Part shown: in pieces, positions 59,501 to 64,000 of the stretch
How positions within the stretch are numbered: the first letter of the stretch is position 1
Layout of the letters: every line of letters begins with the position of its first letter
Origin: Torymus aiolomorphi
Taxonomy: Eukaryota; Arthropoda; Insecta; Hymenoptera; Torymidae
Reading direction: 5' to 3'
DNA: 64,000 nt
Assembly: GCA_036365515.1 (NCBI GenBank)
Contig: CM070876.1
Location: forward strand, 122,021,810 to 122,085,809
Program-made: the position numbers and the translations under genes
Notes under the pieces: model-generated
Database searches by the model: none
Seen by the model: only the letters and a program-made list of their open reading frames with translations
What the model was told of the DNA's origin: nothing

Positions 59501-62500
59501 AGTAAAATCGTGCATATTGTAGTTTATATTGTCTGTAGATAAATATGATACCTATTTGTATTCAATGAAATTAACCTGTAATTACTGCACTTACGTACAT
59601 GGAATCAATTAATGTTATTCAGTTAGAATACTGTATTATATTCCGAACATCCAGGTTTTAGAGTTGTTAAATAATCGTCTTTGCCCATTTGTTGCAAAAT
59701 TGTGTGATCTTAATTTAGTGCATAGAATATTACAATGAACGAAGTGGTCACGATAAATATTCCATTATATTATAAATATCTTTAAGATTGAAGATCACAT
59801 AACATTACCACTTTTGGCGCCTCCTTCTCGCAACCATATGTGTGCTGCATATTCTACATAAATGGCAAGTCGGTAGAAGCGATATAAAGTCATGGTCAAA
59901 TTCCATACCTTGACAATAAGATGGAATTAATTACCTACACTAGATAACAATTTTTTAATTAGGTTAATTTGGTTCTCAACTAATTTACAAAACATTCTAA
60001 ACAAGAATATATACTTAATCCGAATATTTTCTAATTAATTCTCACGGGTGTGTACAATTATGTTAGAAGGTTATTTCTACTGTCAGTGAAAAGGACACCG
60101 CACTTTCACCACCACACTGATCGTGTTCACTGTAGTTTAATTCGTTGTAGATAAATATGATACCTACTCGTATTCAATACAATTGTTCAATAATTAATTC
60201 ACTTCCGTACATGGAATAAATTAATGTTATACATTTAGAATATTGTAATATTGTAATATTCCGAACATTCAGGTTTTAGAGTTGTTGATTAATCGTCTTT
60301 GCTCATCGGCTGCATAATTGTATGATATTAATTTAGTGGATAGAATATCACAATGAATGAAGTGGTCACTATAAATATTCCATTATATTATAAATATCTT
60401 TAAGATTGAAGATCGCGTAACATTTCCGCTTTTGGCACCTCCTTATCGCAACCATATGTGTGCTGCATATTCTACATAAATGGCAAGTCGGTAGAAGCGA
60501 TATAAAGTCATGGTCAAATTCCATACCTTGGACATTAAATCGAATTAATTACCTACACTATATAACAATATTTTAACTAGGTTTATTTGGTTTTCAACTA
60601 ATTTAGGAACATTCTAACAAAGAATTATATCTAGTTCGAATATTTTCTAATTAATTCTCACGGACGTATACAATTATGTTAGGAGGTTACTTCCACTGTC
60701 AGTGAGAAAGACACCGCCTTTTCGCAAACACACTCATGGTGCATACTGTAGTTTAAATTGGTTGTTGATGAATATGATACCTATATGTATTCAATAGTAT
60801 TGTCCATTAATTAATTCACTTACGTATATGGAATAAATTAATATTATTCAGTTGGAATATATAATCTATTCCAAACATTCCGTTTTTAGTGTTGTTGAAT
60901 AATCGTCTTTGCCCATTGGTAGCATAATTGTGTTATATTCATTTAGTGGATCGAATATTACAATGAAAGGGGTGGTCACTACAAATATTCCATTATATTC
61001 TAAATATCTTTAAGATTGAAGATCACCTATCATTTCCGCTTTGTAGCATACACACAAGTACCTGTACAAAATTGGCACGTCCTTCTCGAAACCATATGTG
61101 TGCTGCATATTTTACATAAATGGCAAGTCGGTAGACGCGATATAAAGTCATGGTCAAATTCCATGTCCATACATTGGACATTAATTGGAATTAATTACCT
61201 ACGCTAGATAACAATTTGTTACAAGGTTTATTTTGTTTTCAACTAATTTAGGAACATTATACTGAAGAATATATTCCAACTGCACATATTTTCTAATTAA
61301 TTCTCTCGGTCGTGTACAATTCTGTTAGGAGGTTATTTCTACTATCAGTGAAGAGGACACCGCCTTTTCGCGACCACACTGATCGTGCGTATTGTAGTTT
61401 AAATTGGTTGTTGATGAATTTGGTACCTATTCGTATTCAATACAGTTGTCCAATAATTAATTCACTTACGTACATGGAATAAATTAATGTTATTCAGTTG
61501 GAATACTGCAATATATTCTGAACATTCAGGTTTTAGAGTTGTTGATTAATCGTCTTTGTTCATCGGTTGCATAATTGTGTGATATTAATTTGGTGGATAG
61601 AATATTACAATGAACGAAGTGGTCACTATAAATATTCCATTATATTATAAATATCTTTAAGATTGAAGATCACGTAACATAACCACTTTTGGCACCTCCT
61701 CCTCGCAACCATACGTGCGCTGCATATTCTACATAAATGTCAAGTCGGTAGATGCGATATAAAGTCGTGTTCATATTCCATACCTTGGCCATTAATTGGA
61801 ATTAATTACCTACTCCAAATAACCATTTTTTAACAAGGTTGATCTGCTTATCAACTAATTTAGGAACATTCTAAGCCAGAATATATAAATAATGCGAATA
61901 TTTCCAAATTAATCCTCACGGACATGTACAATTATGTGAGGAGGTTATTTCCACTGTCAGTGAAAAGTACACCGCCTTTTAGCGACCACACTGATCGTGC
62001 ACACTGTAGTTTAAATTCGTTGTAGATGAATATGATACCTATTCGTATGGAATAATATTGTCCAATAATTAATTCACTTACGTACATGGAATAAATTAAT
62101 GTTATACAGTAAGAATACTGTAATATATTCCGAACATTCAGGATTTAGAGTTGTTAAATAATCGTCTTTGCTCATTGGTTGCCTAATTGTGTGATATTAA
62201 TTTAGTACATAGAATATTACAATGAACTAAATGGTCACTATAAATATTCCATTCTATTATAAATATCTTTAAGATTGAAGATCACCTAACATTACCACTT
62301 TTGGCACCTCCTTCTCGCAAGCACACGTATGCTGCATATTCTACATAAATAGCAAGTCAATAGATGCGATATAAAGTCGTGGTCATATTCCATACGTTGG
62401 CGATTAATTGGAATTAATTATCTAGTCTAAGTAACCATTTTTTAAAAAGGTTGATTTGGTTTTCAACTAATTTAGGAACATTCTAAGCCAGATTATATAC

Positions 62501-64000
62501 CTAGTGCGAATATTTTCTAATTAATTCTCACGGACATGTACAATTATGTGAGGAGGTCAGACTGTCAGTGCAAAGGACACCGCCTTTTCGCGACCACAAT
62601 GATCGTGCATATTGTAGTTTAAATTTGTTGTATATAAATATGGTACCTATTCGTACTCAATATATTTGTCCATTAATTAATTCACTTACGTAGATTGAAT
62701 AAATTGTTATTATTCAGTGACAATACCATAAAATATTCGGAACTTTCTGTTTTTAGTGTTGTTGAATAATCGTGTCTGCACATTGTTTCCATAATTGTGT
62801 AATATTGAAATGGTGGATAGAACTGACAATGCTAAAAAAGTTATTTATTTAATTTATTATATTAACCATCTCGATACCATTCAGGAACACCTAAAATTGC
62901 CGCTTCCTAACATCAACCTGTAGAACATTGGCAACACCTTTTCACGACCTTATATGTGCTGCATGGCCTACCATAAATGTGGAGTCGGTAGACGCGATTT
63001 CAAGTCGAGACCAATTCCTTATCTTCAATGTTAATTGTTATTCTTTACTTATACTAGAAGACCATTTATCATCACAATTTATTTTGTTTTCAACTAATTA
63101 AGGAAAATTCTACTCAAAAATAAATACCTAATTCGAATATTTTCTAATTAATATTCTCGGGTGAGTACACTTATATCAGGATCTTATTTTCACCGTCAGT
63201 AAAAACGACACCGCCTTTTTGCGACCACACTGATCCTGCATATTGTAGTTTATATTGCTTGTAGTTAAATATGATACCTAATCGTATTCAATAAAATTGA
63301 CCTGTAATTACTGCACTTACGTACATGGAATAAATTACTGTTGTTCAGTTAGAATACCGAAATATATACTGAATATTCAGTTTTTAGAGTTGTTGAATAA
63401 TCGTCTTTGCCCAATCAATGCATAATTGTGTGATATTAATTTAGTGGATAGAATATTACAATCAAAGAAGTGGTCACTATAAATATTCCATTATATTATA
63501 AATATCTTTATGATTGAAGATCACCTAACATTTCCGCTTTGTAGCATCCACACAAGTACCTGTACAAAATTGGCACTACCTTCTCGCAAACATATATGTG
63601 CTGCATAATCAACATAAATGGCAAGCCGGTAGACGCGATATAAAGTCATGGTCAAATTCCATACCTTGGCCATTAATTAGAATTAATTACCTACACTAGA
63701 TAACAATTTTTTAACTAGGTTTATTTGGTTTTTAACTAATTTAGAAACATTCTAAACAAGAATACGTAATCCGAATATTTTCTAATTAATTCTCACGGAC
63801 GTGTACAATTATGTTAGAAGGTTATTTCTACTGTCAGTGAAAAGGACACCGCCTTGTCGCGACCACACTGATCGCGAATATTGTCGTTTAAATTGGTTGT
63901 ACATAAATATGGTACCTATTCGTATCCAATAAAATTGTCCAATAATTAATTCACTTACGTACATGGAACAAAAAATTAATGTTATTCATTTAGAATACTG
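47591..64000 (+). repeat. About 620-bp satellite array, runs off the window
   Basis: At least 26 monomers of about 602-645 bases, marked by 'tattccattatattataaat' (for example 48271, 48889, 49533, 50146, 50748, 51364). Intervals cycle 644, 613, 602, 616, suggesting a four-monomer higher-order unit. Conserved stretches include 'cactgatcgtgcatattgtag' and 'cacttacgtacatggaataa'. Short ORFs recur only because the repeat recurs. No gene, RNA gene or other element is seen within the array. Confidence 0.93.
49038..53983 (+). repeat. Tandem 2475-bp duplication, four satellite monomers each
   Basis: 49038-51508 recurs at 51513-53983 with no difference in the rows compared. Divergence starts at the single bases 49037/51512 on the left and 51509/53984 on the right. 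Adjacent monomers within the unit are only moderately similar, so the duplication is much younger than the monomers. Confidence 0.9.

Noticed and set aside
47591..64000. Telomeric or rDNA repeats
   Set aside because: No TTAGG-type runs and no rRNA-like conserved segments; a long-monomer satellite.

Overview
This is a repeat-dominated, AT-rich eukaryotic window with no recognisable host gene. The mix of elements points to an arthropod, most likely an insect: a Penelope-like element with a GIY-YIG endonuclease, a DD41D Tc1/mariner-type transposon, Ty3/gypsy-type remnants, a TTAA-targeting MITE, and an LTR promoter with a TATA box plus a TCAGTC initiator. The species cannot be named from the sequence. 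The window looks like heterochromatin or another repeat-rich region. Block boundaries were read by eye and are usually good to about 10-30 bases; element ends defined by target-site duplications are exact.

Region 1 (1-30049) is built from one composite repeat family whose blocks I call P, Q, R, S and T. T is a roughly 650-bp monomer in short arrays. The blocks run P-Q-R-S-T on the + strand from 1 to 16953 and on the - strand from 22048 to 30049, so the two halves face each other. Between them is a Penelope-like composite (16954-22047): an inverted truncated copy, a partial direct copy, and a nearly full-length copy broken by one stop and one frameshift. The flanks of the composite are themselves reverse complements of each other, so this is a palindromic rearrangement and not a simple insertion. 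A 5.4-kb insertion with TG...CA ends and a 4-bp AGAA duplication (1780-7188) splits the first P-Q junction and carries seven copies of a 214-bp tandem repeat. A 360-bp MITE with a TTAA duplication lies in the left T array (13844-14203).

Region 2 (30050-36191) starts with a dimeric array of about 140-bp units, then a minus-strand Ty3/gypsy-type remnant (end of integrase, polypurine tract, LTR start). A satellite of about 620 bp follows in reverse orientation, interrupted by a GC-richer insert (34190-35500) of unknown origin.

Region 3 (36192-43216) is a young LTR retrotransposon: two 601-bp LTRs differing at about four positions, an ACTA target duplication, a tRNA-like primer-binding site and a polypurine tract. 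It encodes a 330-residue protein with ten CCHC zinc knuckles and an overlapping acidic/basic second ORF. I see no protease, reverse transcriptase, RNase H or integrase. This is the most unusual system in the window.

Region 4 (43221-47590) holds a 121-bp satellite, a complete 2991-bp Tc1/mariner-superfamily transposon (TA duplication, terminal inverted repeats of about 595 bp, intact 358-residue DD41D transposase on the - strand), and a zinc-knuckle gag relic. Region 5 (47590-64000, running off the window) is the 620-bp satellite again, now on the + strand, with higher-order structure that includes an apparently identical 2.47-kb tandem duplication.
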